Below are positions 63,578 to 64,000 of a DNA stretch of 64,000 bases, in pieces. This stretch comes from an uncultured Dorea sp. (GTDB lineage Bacteria > Bacillota > Clostridia > Lachnospirales > Lachnospiraceae): positions 51,813 to 115,812 of the forward strand of contig CAJUFA010000008.1 of assembly GCA_910585725.1 (NCBI GenBank). The letters run 5' to 3'. Every line of letters starts with the position of its first letter. The first letter of the stretch is position 1. A model generated the notes under the pieces. It made no database searches and was not told where the DNA came from. It saw only the letters and a program-made list of their open reading frames with translations. A program made the position numbers and the translations under genes.

Positions 63578-63880
63578 CTACTCCTCGATCTCCAGAATAT
63601 CTACAAATCCTGTCATCTCGAATACTTCCATCACCATGTCCCCTACATTCTTAAGGAGCATCTGACCACCTTTTGCATTCGCTGTTTTCTGCCCGATCAT
63701 CAAAGCGCGTAATCCCGCGCTCGCTATGTAGGCAACCTTCTGGAAATCCAGTTCGATCATCTTCATCTTCTGGAATGCCAGAAGAATGGCGCTCTGAAGC
63801 TGGGAGCTGTTCGTCGCGTCGATTCTCCCTGCGATATCCAGGATAATCTTGTCACTCTGCTTTTTTTCTTTAATTTCCAT
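63578..63880 (-). CDS. STAS-domain anti-sigma-factor antagonist-like protein
   Basis: This 100-residue single-domain protein has KIILDIAGRIDATNSSQLQ and YIASAGLRAL, where the Ser aligns with the phosphorylated Ser of SpoIIAA/RsbV. It would bind an anti-sigma kinase in its unphosphorylated form. AAGGAG precedes the ATG. No kinase partner is visible; it may lie beyond the window. Confidence 0.88.
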   Translation of the reverse strand: MEIKEKKQSDKIILDIAGRIDATNSSQLQSAILLAFQKMKMIELDFQKVAYIASAGLRALMIGQKTANAKGGQMLLKNVGDMVMEVFEMTGFVDILEIEE

Positions 63881-63915
63881 TTTCTGTTTCTCCTTTTTTT
63901 CGTTTTATTTACATA

Positions 63916-63932
63916 GGTGTTTGCGAAACACC
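63916..63932. promoter_or_regulatory. Palindrome upstream of the STAS gene
   Basis: GGTGTTT-GCG-AAACACC is a perfect 7-bp inverted repeat with a 3-nt centre, 36 bp upstream of the start. It could be an operator or a leader hairpin. Confidence 0.45.
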
Positions 63933-63958
63933 ACAAACCGTATAAATGAGGGCACTGA

Positions 63959-63988
63959 AAAACTCCCACTTTTTTTGTTGGGAGTTTT
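63959..63988 (-). terminator. Terminator of a gene beyond the right edge
   Basis: Ten-base arms AAAACTCCCA/TGGGAGTTTT around a 10-nt loop end in five T on the minus strand, upstream of the STAS gene. Confidence 0.7.
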
Positions 63989-64000
63989 CTTATTCCTATA

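Noticed and set aside
1..64000. CRISPR arrays, tRNA and rRNA genes, known riboswitches
   Set aside because: I looked for regularly spaced repeats, tRNA-like cloverleaf ends and rRNA-like conserved stretches and saw none that I could support.

Overview
The window looks like part of the chromosome of a mid-GC, endospore-forming Clostridia, most likely Lachnospiraceae. The evidence is the sporulation and germination genes (spoIIM, spoIIP, gpr, a SpoVB-like flippase), the iscR-nifS-nifU-mnmA order, the recA/recX/rny neighbourhood, the strong AGGAGG ribosome binding sites, and the use of GTG and TTG starts. Nearly all genes lie on the minus strand. No rRNA, tRNA or CRISPR array was seen.

Layout. 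1-10.6 kb: a cut-off esterase, tag, the glycolytic trio gap-pgk-tpiA (with its own terminators and tandem hairpins between genes), then iscR-nifS-nifU-mnmA-hisJ-like-deoB behind one promoter with an Rrf2-type operator. 10.7-14 kb: a MurJ/SpoVB-type flippase, a secreted lipoprotein with a PPEP/anthrax-lethal-factor-like metalloprotease motif, spoIIM and a Nudix hydrolase. 14-23 kb: an arabinoside-use regulon (IclR regulator, sugar-binding lipoprotein, two permeases, YesL-like protein, GH51 arabinofuranosidase, class II aldolase and an ADP-dependent sugar kinase) with a divergent promoter pair around a perfect 30-bp palindrome. 23-30.5 kb: rny, then a three-gene polyol/L-xylulose cassette separating rny from recX-recA. 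30.5-31.1 kb: a gene graveyard with a broken pentulose-phosphate 3-epimerase gene and a relic of the 3' end of a dacF-like gene.

31.1-48.4 kb is the most striking part. It is a co-directional, operon-like run of about 17 kb that combines glycan-building genes (GT2, two GT4-like, DUF4422, a HAD-domain protein) with a complete route from outside sulfate to PAPS: a sulfate-binding protein, CysT, CysW, CysA, CysD and a CysN-CysC fusion. Two paralogous proteins with sulfotransferase-like PAPS motifs and a beta-propeller-like protein complete it. No sulfite or PAPS reductase is present, so I infer a dedicated machine that sulfates a surface glycan. Six of its proteins carry a similar Rossmann-like module joined to different catalytic domains. 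The block is bracketed by the end of dacF on the right and a dacF-end relic on the left.

48.7-50 kb holds a TnpB-family protein in which all three RuvC acidic residues appear to be replaced, so it is a candidate nuclease-dead, RNA-guided DNA-binding protein. 50.4-64 kb: dacF, scpB, scpA, a phosphoesterase, parC and parE, spoIIP, gpr, rpsT (TTG start), an AAA-ATPase/PD-(D/E)XK protein sitting where ftsX is expected, ftsE with an abnormal tail, and a STAS-domain protein.
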